NCBI GenBank assembly: GCA_011390455.1
Contig: JAABSI010000057.1
Location: forward strand, 1 to 19,279
Direction: 5' to 3'
DNA: 19,279 bases
From: Trueperaceae bacterium
GTDB taxonomy: Bacteria; Deinococcota; Deinococci; Deinococcales; Trueperaceae
This document shows positions 6,538-13,774 of the stretch, piece after piece. How positions within the stretch are numbered: position 1 is the first letter of the stretch; the number at the start of each line of letters is the position of its first letter. The notes beneath the pieces are model-generated. The model was not told the origin of the DNA, made no database searches, and worked only from the letters and a program-made list of their open reading frames with translations. The position numbers and the translations under genes were made by a program.

Positions 6538-7017
6538 ATGTTCACGAACGCCCAGATCAACGACCCCCCTGCCGACGCCGACCTCGCTGGCGCCGCGGCG
6601 CGGTTGCCCGTCGTGCTGTACGACGGCGCGTGCGTCTTCTGCACCGCCCAGGCCGAGCGCGTGCAGCGGATCTCCGGCGGCCGGATCGCGGTGCGCCCGC
6701 TCCAGGACGCGCTCGCCGACGTACCGTGGGTCGACCCGGACGAGGCGATCCGAGCGCTCCATCTGGTCGACCGCGACGGGCGCACCTACGCCGGCGCGGC
6801 CGCGATCGTGCGCCTGCTGCGGCTGACGCGGCCGATCCTCGGCGTGCTCGTGCTGCCCTACCACCTGCCGGGCGTCCGCTGGCTGGCGGAGCGTGCCTAC
6901 ACGTTCGTCGCGAACCGGCGCTACGCGATCGCCGGGCGCACCGATGGCGCGAGCGACGACGATTGCACCACGGGCGCGTGCGGGGTGCCGTGGGCGGAGC
7001 GGAGCGAAGCCACCTGA
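6538..7017 (+). CDS. DCC-family thiol-disulfide oxidoreductase (DUF393)
   Basis: The 159-residue protein has the family-defining motif YDGACVFCTAQAERV (residues 28-42; C32 and C35 form the CxxC pair of a thioredoxin-like active site), followed by VRPLQD and a region with VLPYHLPGVRWLAERAYTFVANRRYAI typical of the family. DCC proteins are predicted redox proteins whose partners are mostly unknown. The tail adds two further cysteines in DDDCTTGACGVPW, which could be a second redox pair or metal site. Start choice: ATG 6538, with GTG 6532 as an alternative; the far-upstream ATG at 6481 lies before the -10 box and is rejected. It is divergent from proS, and the large lipoprotein gene downstream has its own promoter. 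Confidence 0.9.
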   Translation: MFTNAQINDPPADADLAGAAARLPVVLYDGACVFCTAQAERVQRISGGRIAVRPLQDALADVPWVDPDEAIRALHLVDRDGRTYAGAAAIVRLLRLTRPILGVLVLPYHLPGVRWLAERAYTFVANRRYAIAGRTDGASDDDCTTGACGVPWAERSEAT

Positions 7018-7076
7018 ACGACGAGCCGGCGCGTCCTCGGGCGTGAATTGTCACGACCTCGCCGCCGCCTCGTTCC

Positions 7077-7082
7077 GATAAT
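7077..7082 (+). promoter_or_regulatory. -10 box GATAAT, leaderless start at 7089
   Basis: GATAAT (5 of 6 to consensus) is followed by exactly 6 nt and the lipoprotein ATG at 7089. A TTGTCA at 7048-7053 is too far upstream (23 bp) to be a standard -35. Confidence 0.55.
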
Positions 7083-7088
7083 CGGTGC

Positions 7089-10000
7089 ATGCATCGCTCC
7101 CGTGCCGACCCGGTGAGGCACCGGCGTCCGTCTCGATGGGCCAACATCGCCGTGCTCGTCCTGCTTCCGCTGCTGCTCGTCGCCTGCCCCACCCTAGATG
7201 GGCCCCCGGCCGCGGTCGAGGTCGAACTCCGCGTGAGCGCCCAAGGCTCCGGGCGCGTGCACGTGAACGGCGCCTCGCCCACCCTCCCCTACGAAGCCGA
7301 CTACCCGCAGGGCACCGAGATCACGCTCCGCGCCGAAGCGGACGACGGCCACACCTTCGAACGCTGGGGCGGCGACGCGAGCGGCGCCACGAACCCGCTC
7401 ACGCTCACCCTGGCCGACGCCCAAGCCATCGAAGCCGTGTTCGTCGCCGAGCCGGAGCCGGAGCCAGATCCGGAGCCAGATCCGGAGCCGGAGCCGACCG
7501 TGACCCTCACGGTCGCCACCGACGGCAACGGCAGCGGTCACGTGACCAGCATCCCGGACGGCATCGATTGCGGCACCACCTGCGCGACGACCTTCGCACC
7601 CGGCACCCGAGTCACCCTCACGACCACGCCGGACGAAGGCAGCATCGTCACCGCACGGACCGGCTGCGACACCGCATCGGACACGACGTGCACGCTCGAC
7701 TTGGACGCAGACCGAACCGTCACCGTCTCGTTCGGGCAGGACGATCCACCACCCGCGATCGAAGTCGCGCTCCGCGTGAGCGCCCGAGGCTCCGGGCGCG
7801 TGCACGTGAACGGCGCCTCGCCCACCCTCCCCTACGAAGCCGACTACCCGCAAGGCACCGAGATCACGCTCCGCGCCGAAGCGGACGACGGCCACGCCTT
7901 CGAAGGCTGGGGCGGCGACGCGAGCGGCGCCACGAACCCGCTCACGCTCACCCTGACCGAAGCCCGCGACATCGCAGCCGTGTTCGTCGCCGAGCCGCCG
8001 CCAGCGACCGGCGCCCCGGCCTGGCACCTCGCCGACGAGGCCTTCGTCGTGACCGCCGCCGTCGGTACCGCCCCACCCCTGAACACCACCGTCCGCAACG
8101 ACGGCGACGCCGAGGGGACCTTCACCGTCGCCAGCGACCGCGCCTGGCTGAGCGCCGAGCCGACGTCGGGCACCCTCGCGCCCGGCGCCGAGCTGGCGCT
8201 GGACCTGGTCGCGGTCTGCCCGTCGCGGGGTCGGGAGACCGCCGTGCTGACCGTTCAGGGGGATGGCGCGAGCGCCACGCTGACCGTCGACCGAACCTGC
8301 CAGGCAGCGGAATGGTCGACGAACCCCGAGTCGCTGGTCTTCTCCGGCTCGCTGGTCGCGACGGACCAGGCCCAACCGCCCTCGCAAACGTTGACGGTGA
8401 CCAACGCCGGCACCCTCGCCGCCATGCCCACGATCGAAAGCGACGCCGCCTGGCTCGGTGCCTCCGTGCCCGCGAGCCTCGTGGAACCCGGCAGCTCGGC
8501 GAACGCCACCGTGACGGTCGCCGCCTGCACCGAAGCAGGCCGTACGCAAGCGACGCTGACGATCGCGGGCGGCGGCGACGCCGCGACGGTGGTCGTGGAA
8601 CGGACGTGCGATGCGGTCGAGTGGAGCCCCGACCCCACCACCGTCACCCTGGTCGGCCTGAGCGACGGCAGCCCCGTCCCCGCCGGCAGCTTCACGCTTC
8701 GCAACGACGGCACCGTCGGCGCCACCCCCACCGCCACCGCCCGCGCGGGCGCCCCCGACTGGCTCCTCTTCGGCAGCGCCAGCCCGGGCCCGGTGCCCGT
8801 CGGCGCCACCTCGAGCCCCCTCACCGTCGAGGTCGCGCCGTGCAGCGCGTTCGGCATCGCGTCGACGTGGATCGACGTCACCGGCGGCAACGCCACCGCC
8901 AGCGTGCAGGTCGTGCGCGACTGCCGCGAGGCGAGCCCCGTCGGGCTGTCGATCGACCGCTTCTACGTCAACCAATCGGTCCCCGCGCAGGACACGCTCC
9001 CGGGCGCGCGCGACGTCCCGATCGTCGTCGGCCGCGACGGTCTGGTGCGCGCGTTCGTCACGGCCGACGCGCCCGGCGCCAGCGGCGCGTCCGTGACGCT
9101 CGCGTACCGGTGCGGCAGCGGCGGCGCCGAGCGCGAGGTCGCGCTCGCCGGTCCAACGCAGGTCCCCACCAGCACCGTCGAGGGCGACCGCTCGACCGTC
9201 TACGAGCGTCGCGTCGACGCCGCCACGTTCTGTGCGGACGTGCAGGTCGCGGTCGCCGCGACCGCCACCGGTGCGGACGGTGGGCGCCTCGGAGCGCGCT
9301 GGCCCGCGAGCGGGTTCGCGCCGCTCACCACCACGACGCCGCCCGCCACCTCCTTCGTCCTGGTCCCGGTCGCGCTCAACGGGGGCGCGCCGCCGTCCAT
9401 CCCCAGCCCTGCGGCGTACCTGGCGGACGTTCGACGCGCGTTCCCGTTCGGTGACGGCACCATCACGAGCATCGACGTGGGCGCCTCCTTCGCCTTCACC
9501 GGCGACCTCACGCAAGGCGCGGCCTGGAGCAACCTGCTGGGGGCGATCACCACGATCGCCAACGACGATCCGCAGGGGCGCCACCACATCGGCGTCGTCA
9601 CGCCGCCGTACGACGGCGGCATCGCCGGCATCGCCTGGCTCGGCAACGGGAACCCCGCCTACCGGGCCGCCGTCGTGTGGAGCAAGTGGGGCTTCGCCGA
9701 GGTGACCGCGCACGAGCTCGGCCACAACTGGGGGCGAAGGCACGCGCCGTGCGGCGGCGTGGGCGACCCGGACGCCGCGTACCCGTACGACGGTGGCTCG
9801 ATCGGCGTGTGGGGGTTCGACCTGGTCGGCGACGACCTCAAGGACCCGGTCAGCCACACCGACCTGATGGGGTACTGCAGCCAGACCTGGGTGAGCGACT
9901 ACACCTACGCCGGGATCGCCGCCTACCGCTCGCAGTACGGCCTCTCGGTGCGCGCCGCATCCGCCCCCGTGCCCGGCTTGCTGGTGACCGGCGTCGTCGA

Positions 10001-10496
10001 CCGCGACACCGGCATCCTGACGCTCGACCCCGTGTTCGCGATCGACGCCCGCCCCGACGCGGTACCCCCCGGCCCCTACCTCGCCGTGGGCATCGCCACC
10101 GACGGCACGGAGGCGTTCCGCGTCCCCTTCGGCACGCGGGAAGTCAGCCAGCACGAGGTCGAACCGTTCCGCGTCTTCGTGCCGTGGCGCGGCGCGGCCC
10201 CACCGCCCCTCGCCAGGCTGCGCATCGAGCGCGACGGCGTCGTGCTCGTCGAGCGCGTCGCGGGCCTGCGCCCGTCCGCCGTGGCGACCGTCGAAGCCGA
10301 ACGCACGCCGGACGGGCGGGTGCGGCTCTCGTGGCCCGCCGCCGCCTACCCGTGGGCGCGCGTGAGCGACGCCGACGACGGCACGCTGCTCGGGGTCGGC
10401 CAGGGCGGCGCCCTGCTCGTCGCCCCGGTGGGTCCGCGGTTGCGCGTGCAGCTCGGCGACGGGTTGAACACCATCACGGTCGACGTGGCGTACTGA
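7089..10496 (+). CDS. surface lipoprotein with InlB-type repeats and a metzincin protease domain
   Basis: Large (1135-residue) secreted lipoprotein and probable zinc endopeptidase. The N-terminus has a basic stretch, a hydrophobic helix and lipobox LLVAC with C33 as the lipidated residue. Three modules of the divergent InlB B-repeat/Flg_new type follow (about 43-122, 138-218, 222-303; WGGDASG...VF pattern); an acidic EPEPEPDPEPDPEPEP linker joins the first two, and the second carries extra cysteines. Next come three Ig-like BACON-type domains (about 312-625), each ending in V-x-R-x-C (VDRTC, VERTC, VVRDC). The catalytic domain carries HELGHNWGRRH (H875, E876, H879, H885), the three-histidine metzincin zinc site, and DLMGYC (M927), the Met-turn. 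A C-terminal beta domain of about 170 residues ends the protein. The family within the metzincins (M66-like is possible) is uncertain, and substrates are unknown. It starts leaderless from GATAAT-N6-ATG. The very high GC and repeats create long antisense open frames, which I consider shadows. Confidence 0.9.
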   Translation: MHRSRADPVRHRRPSRWANIAVLVLLPLLLVACPTLDGPPAAVEVELRVSAQGSGRVHVNGASPTLPYEADYPQGTEITLRAEADDGHTFERWGGDASGATNPLTLTLADAQAIEAVFVAEPEPEPDPEPDPEPEPTVTLTVATDGNGSGHVTSIPDGIDCGTTCATTFAPGTRVTLTTTPDEGSIVTARTGCDTASDTTCTLDLDADRTVTVSFGQDDPPPAIEVALRVSARGSGRVHVNGASPTLPYEADYPQGTEITLRAEADDGHAFEGWGGDASGATNPLTLTLTEARDIAAVFVAEPPPATGAPAWHLADEAFVVTAAVGTAPPLNTTVRNDGDAEGTFTVASDRAWLSAEPTSGTLAPGAELALDLVAVCPSRGRETAVLTVQGDGASATLTVDRTCQAAEWSTNPESLVFSGSLVATDQAQPPSQTLTVTNAGTLAAMPTIESDAAWLGASVPASLVEPGSSANATVTVAACTEAGRTQATLTIAGGGDAATVVVERTCDAVEWSPDPTTVTLVGLSDGSPVPAGSFTLRNDGTVGATPTATARAGAPDWLLFGSASPGPVPVGATSSPLTVEVAPCSAFGIASTWIDVTGGNATASVQVVRDCREASPVGLSIDRFYVNQSVPAQDTLPGARDVPIVVGRDGLVRAFVTADAPGASGASVTLAYRCGSGGAEREVALAGPTQVPTSTVEGDRSTVYERRVDAATFCADVQVAVAATATGADGGRLGARWPASGFAPLTTTTPPATSFVLVPVALNGGAPPSIPSPAAYLADVRRAFPFGDGTITSIDVGASFAFTGDLTQGAAWSNLLGAITTIANDDPQGRHHIGVVTPPYDGGIAGIAWLGNGNPAYRAAVVWSKWGFAEVTAHELGHNWGRRHAPCGGVGDPDAAYPYDGGSIGVWGFDLVGDDLKDPVSHTDLMGYCSQTWVSDYTYAGIAAYRSQYGLSVRAASAPVPGLLVTGVVDRDTGILTLDPVFAIDARPDAVPPGPYLAVGIATDGTEAFRVPFGTREVSQHEVEPFRVFVPWRGAAPPPLARLRIERDGVVLVERVAGLRPSAVATVEAERTPDGRVRLSWPAAAYPWARVSDADDGTLLGVGQGGALLVAPVGPRLRVQLGDGLNTITVDVAY
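7227..7454 (+). repeat. near-identical long repeat, copy 1
   Basis: A 228-bp segment encoding the first InlB-type module is repeated at an offset of 543 bp (181 codons, in frame). About ten substitutions separate the copies by eye (roughly 95% identity), far closer than either is to the intervening second module. Confidence 0.9.
7770..7997 (+). repeat. near-identical long repeat, copy 2
   Basis: Second copy of the 228-bp in-frame repeat, encoding the third InlB-type module. Half of the differences from copy 1 cluster in the last 40 bp, where the protein changes from ADAQAIEAVF to TEARDIAAVF. The pattern suggests recent duplication or gene conversion. Confidence 0.9.
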
Positions 10497-10501
10497 TCGT
10501 C

Positions 10502-10532
10502 GGCGTCCCCCGCGAGCGCCGCGGGGGACGCC
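10502..10532 (+). terminator. GC-rich hairpin after lipoprotein gene
   Basis: A 13-bp perfect stem (10502-10514 with 10520-10532) with loop AGCGC starts 5 nt after the stop codon. There is no T-tract, so it is probably a strong-stem terminator or a 3' end stabiliser. Confidence 0.6.
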
Positions 10533-10562
10533 CGCCACTGCCCGTCCTCCCCCACCGACGCC

Positions 10563-10609
10563 TAGCCTGAGGGGCGACGCGCCGTGCTTCGGGCGCGTCG
10601 AGCGGAGGT
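10563..10609 (+). promoter_or_regulatory. -10 box, 5' UTR hairpin and ribosome site of the redox operon
   Basis: TAGCCT (10563-10568) places the mRNA 5' end near 10575. An 8-bp stem (10576-10583 with 10592-10599) would then form at the extreme 5' end, a position known to protect mRNA from degradation. GGAGGT (10604-10609) follows, 6 nt from ATG 10616. This is one of the few clearly leadered large genes in the window. Confidence 0.5.
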
Positions 10610-10615
10610 CGGACG

Positions 10616-12073
10616 ATGAGGTACGACGTAGCGATCGTCGGGGCCGGCGTGGTCGGCTGTGCGATCGCGCGCGAGCTGTCCAAGTACCACCTGAGCGTGG
10701 CGCTCGTCGAGCGCGACGTCGAGGTCGGGCTCGGCACCAGCAAGGCGAACAGCGGCATCATCCACGGTGGGCACCGCGCGCACGACGGCACCCTCAAGGC
10801 GGCGACCGAGTGGCGCGGCAATCAGCTCTGGGGCGACCTCGCCGAGGAGCTGCCGTTCGGCTTCCAGCGCGTCGGCGACCTGACCGTCGCCTTCGACGAG
10901 GCCGACCTGACCGTGCTCCGCGAGACGCTGGAGCAGGGGCGCCGGCGCGGCGTCACGGGGCTCGAGATCTGGGACGCCGAGCGGCTGCGCCGTGAGGAAC
11001 CGAACCTTTCGCACGAAGCGATCGCCGCGCTGCACGCCCCCACCGCCGGCGTGGTCAACCCCTACGAGGCCTGCTTCGCGCTCGCCGAGAGCGCGGTGCG
11101 CAACGGCGTCGACCTGAAGCTCGAGCACGCGGTCGAGGGCATCGACCGGGACGCCGACGGCTTCGTCCTGCGCACCGACCGCGGCGACCTGCACGCCCGC
11201 TTCGTCGTCAACGCCGCAGGGCTGTTCGGCGACGCGGTCGCCCGGATGGCGGGGGCCACCGCTCCGACGATCCGCGCCCGCAAGGGCGAGGAGTACCTGC
11301 TCGACAAGCGCCTCGCCGGGTACGTGAAGCGCGTCGTCTTCCCCACCCCGAACGCCGAGAGCAAGGGCATTCTGCTCATCCCCACCTACGACGGGACCCT
11401 GATGGTGGGCCCCACCGCCCACTGGACCGCGAACGACGGCGCCGACAAGACCGACCTCGACACCACCGCCGTCGGCGCCGCCGAGGTCTTCGCCGGGGCG
11501 CGGCGGCTGGCGCCCGGGATCGCCGAGGCCGACTGCATCGCCGAGTTCGCCGGCCTGCGCGCCGTCGCCGACGGCGAGGACTTCGTGATCGGCGCGACCG
11601 AGGTGCCGGGCTTCGTCAACGTCATCGGGATCCAGTCGCCCGGCCTCACGGCCGCGCCGGCGATCGCCGAGGACGTGGTCGCATTGCTGGCGGCGCAGGG
11701 CCTCGAGGTCGAACCGGACGACGCCTTCCGCCCCGGGCTCGAGGCGCCGGTGCGTGCGGCCCAGCTGGACTTCGACGAGCTGGCGCGCGTCGCCCGCGGC
11801 GACCCCCGCTTCGGCCGCATCGCCTGCCGCTGCGAGCGCGTCACCGAGGGCGAGGTGATCCAAGCGATCGAGCGCGGCGCCCGCACGATGGACGGCGTCA
11901 AGTTCCGCACCCGCGCCGGGATGGGGCGCTGCCAGGGCGGTTTCTGCGCCTGGCGGGTGATGAGCTTGATCGCCGAGGCGACCGACGTGCCCATCCCCGC
12001 CGTGACCAAGAAGGGGTCCGGATCGTGGATCGCGATCGAACGCTCGGACGCCGAGGAGGTCGCCCATGGCTAA
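10616..12073 (+). CDS. GlpA-like FAD-dependent dehydrogenase with BFD-type [2Fe-2S] domain
   Basis: The 485-residue FAD enzyme belongs to the DAO superfamily branch that includes anaerobic glycerol-3-phosphate dehydrogenase subunit GlpA and L-2-hydroxyglutarate oxidase. The N-terminus has the dinucleotide motif [15 protein letters not shown] (G8-x-G10-x-x-G13), then [11 protein letters not shown], typical of the GlpA/LhgO group. The oxidoreductase part runs to about residue 370. The C-terminal BFD-like domain holds C404, C406, C439 and C444 (CRC...GRCQGGFC), expected to bind [2Fe-2S]. The stop overlaps the next ATG by 8 nt, and all three genes here are tightly linked, pointing to one complex or pathway. 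The substrate may be glycerol 3-phosphate or a 2-hydroxyacid; no glycerol kinase or facilitator gene lies within the window to decide. Confidence 0.92.
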   Translation: MRYDVAIVGAGVVGCAIARELSKYHLSVALVERDVEVGLGTSKANSGIIHGGHRAHDGTLKAATEWRGNQLWGDLAEELPFGFQRVGDLTVAFDEADLTVLRETLEQGRRRGVTGLEIWDAERLRREEPNLSHEAIAALHAPTAGVVNPYEACFALAESAVRNGVDLKLEHAVEGIDRDADGFVLRTDRGDLHARFVVNAAGLFGDAVARMAGATAPTIRARKGEEYLLDKRLAGYVKRVVFPTPNAESKGILLIPTYDGTLMVGPTAHWTANDGADKTDLDTTAVGAAEVFAGARRLAPGIAEADCIAEFAGLRAVADGEDFVIGATEVPGFVNVIGIQSPGLTAAPAIAEDVVALLAAQGLEVEPDDAFRPGLEAPVRAAQLDFDELARVARGDPRFGRIACRCERVTEGEVIQAIERGARTMDGVKFRTRAGMGRCQGGFCAWRVMSLIAEATDVPIPAVTKKGSGSWIAIERSDAEEVAHG

Positions 12074-13376
12074 GCCCGCCCCCCTCGACCTCCGCCGCCG
12101 CTACGACGTGGTCGTCGTCGGCGGCGGCCCGGCCGGGCTCGCGGCCGCCGTCGGCGCCCGCGACGCCGGCGCCGACCACGTGCTGGTCGTCGACCGCGAG
12201 AGCGAGGCCGGCGGCATCCTGCAGCAGTGCATCCACCACGGCTTCGGCCTGCACCACTTCAAGGAAGAGCTCACCGGGCCCGAGTACGCCCAACGCTTCC
12301 TGGAGCAGGTCCAGGAGCGCGGCATCGACGTCCTGACCGACGCCTACGTGCTCGACGTCGACGCGAGCCGGCGGGTGGCGCTCCTGTCGCAAGACCACGC
12401 GCTCGCCCCGGTCGACGCCGGCGCGGTGGTGTTGGCGATGGGGGCGCGCGAACGGACCCGCGAGGCGGTGCGCATCCCGGGATCGCGCCCGTCCGGCGTG
12501 ATGACCGCCGGCTTCGCGCAGAAGCTGGTCAACGTCGCGGGCTACCTTCCCGGCAAGCGGGTCGCGATCCTCGGCTCGGGCGACATCGGGCTGATCATGG
12601 CGCGGCGGCTGATCCTGGAGGGCGTCGAGGTGGTGGGCGTCTTCGAGCTGATGCCGCACGCCAACGGCTTGTCGCGCAACGTCGTGCAGTGCCTCCACGA
12701 CTTCGACGTACCGCTGCACCTCTCCACCACCGTCGTCCGCATCCACGGCCACGACCGCGTCGACGGGGTGACGGTCGCGCCCGTCGACGAGGCGCTGCGC
12801 CCGATCATGGAGCGCGCGTGGGACGTGCCGTGCGACACCCTGCTGGTGTCGATCGGCCTGATCCCCGACAACGAGCTCGCCCGCCACCTCGGCGTGCGGC
12901 TCGACCCGGTCACCACCGGCCCGGTGGTCGACAGCGCGATGCAGACGAGCCGCGACGGCGTCTTCGCCTGCGGCAACACCGTCCACATCCACGACCTGGT
13001 CGACATGGTCTCGCAGGAGTCGCACCTCGCCGGCACGGCCGCCGGGGGCTTCGTGGCGGGGCAGACCGCCCCGGCGGACAACGTCCGCCTCACCGCCGGC
13101 GCCAACGTGCGCTACACGGTCCCGTCGACGATCTCCACCGACCGCGAGCACACGGTCTACCTCCGCGTCCAGAAGCCGATGACGGACTGCACGCTGCGGT
13201 TGGGCGACGTCTACGCCAAGCCGCTGCGCTACGTGGTGCCCGCGGAGATGGTGACCCTCAAGGTGCGGCCGCGCTTCCTCGAAGCCTTCCACGGCGGCTC
13301 GCTGACGGTGTCGATCGAAGCGCGCGCCGAAGCGCGCGATCGTGAAGGCGCCACCGCGAAGGGGGCCACGGCATGA
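12066..13376 (+). CDS. NAD(P)/FAD-dependent oxidoreductase, partner of the GlpA-like enzyme
   Basis: The 436-residue pyridine-nucleotide-disulfide-oxidoreductase-type flavoprotein has an FAD site [13 protein letters not shown] (G19-G21, G24) and a second Rossmann motif ILGSGDIG (G170, G172, G175) for NAD(P). Between them is [17 protein letters not shown] (residues 50-65), a hallmark of the family regularly adjacent to GlpA-like genes, and after them [14 protein letters not shown], the C-terminal FAD contact region. It has a good ribosome site (GAGGAGGT) inside the upstream gene and overlaps that gene by 8 nt and the next by 4 nt. The likely role is to pass electrons between the GlpA-like flavin/iron-sulfur subunit and NAD(P). 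The final 20 residues are a charged, Ala-rich tail without domain character. Confidence 0.92.
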   Translation: MAKPAPLDLRRRYDVVVVGGGPAGLAAAVGARDAGADHVLVVDRESEAGGILQQCIHHGFGLHHFKEELTGPEYAQRFLEQVQERGIDVLTDAYVLDVDASRRVALLSQDHALAPVDAGAVVLAMGARERTREAVRIPGSRPSGVMTAGFAQKLVNVAGYLPGKRVAILGSGDIGLIMARRLILEGVEVVGVFELMPHANGLSRNVVQCLHDFDVPLHLSTTVVRIHGHDRVDGVTVAPVDEALRPIMERAWDVPCDTLLVSIGLIPDNELARHLGVRLDPVTTGPVVDSAMQTSRDGVFACGNTVHIHDLVDMVSQESHLAGTAAGGFVAGQTAPADNVRLTAGANVRYTVPSTISTDREHTVYLRVQKPMTDCTLRLGDVYAKPLRYVVPAEMVTLKVRPRFLEAFHGGSLTVSIEARAEARDREGATAKGATA

Positions 13377-13759
13377 GCCCGGAGCACGATCACGAGTCCG
13401 CCCATTACCTGTGCATCGGCTGCCCGCTCGGCTGCCGGCTCGAGGTCGACGCCGTCGACGGCGAGGTCGTCGAGGTGCGCGGCCATTCGTGCAAGCGCGG
13501 CAAGGAGTTCGCGGTGCAGGAGTACACCGACCCGCGCCGTTTCGTGACCACGACCGTGCGGATCCAGGGGGGTCGCTGGCCGCGGCTGCCGGTCAAGACC
13601 GCCGACTCGGTGCCCAAGGGGCGCGTGGAGGACGTCGCGCGCGCGCTGCACGAGCTCACGCTCGAGGCGCCGGTGGCGATGGGCGACGTGGTGCTCGCCG
13701 ACGTGCTGGGCACCGGCGTCGACGTGGTCGCGACCCGCGACCTCCCGCTGCGCGGGTAG
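13373..13759 (+). CDS. DUF1667 cysteine-rich protein, third member of the redox operon
   Basis: The 128-residue protein begins with four cysteines arranged C14-x2-C17-x3-C21-x18-C40 (CIGCPLGC ... GHSCKRG), likely to bind an iron-sulfur cluster or zinc. After them come the family features [19 protein letters not shown] and [24 protein letters not shown]1667 proteins are typically encoded beside a GlpA-like gene and an NAD/FAD oxidoreductase, as here, and are presumed to be a small electron-transfer or assembly subunit; the biochemical role is not established to my knowledge. The ATG overlaps the previous stop as ATGA, implying translational coupling. The gene converges on the ParB/Usp fusion with only 15 bp between stops. 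Confidence 0.9.
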   Translation: MSPEHDHESAHYLCIGCPLGCRLEVDAVDGEVVEVRGHSCKRGKEFAVQEYTDPRRFVTTTVRIQGGRWPRLPVKTADSVPKGRVEDVARALHELTLEAPVAMGDVVLADVLGTGVDVVATRDLPLRG

Positions 13760-13774
13760 CGGCCCCCGCGGCGG

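Noticed and set aside
7450..7500. Glu-Pro-Asp-Pro-coding DNA repeats as a mobile or regulatory repeat
   Set aside because: They are in frame and make a typical rigid acidic linker between surface modules.
7194..10538. An 1114-codon open frame antisense to the metzincin lipoprotein
   Set aside because: The plus-strand protein has a lipobox, repeats and a zinc site; the antisense product is low-complexity and mirrors its codon pattern.
10562..12067. Antisense frames of about 500 and 464 codons over the two redox flavoprotein genes
   Set aside because: FAD, NAD and iron-sulfur motifs are intact on the plus strand; the antisense translations are Asp/Gly/Arg-rich shadows.
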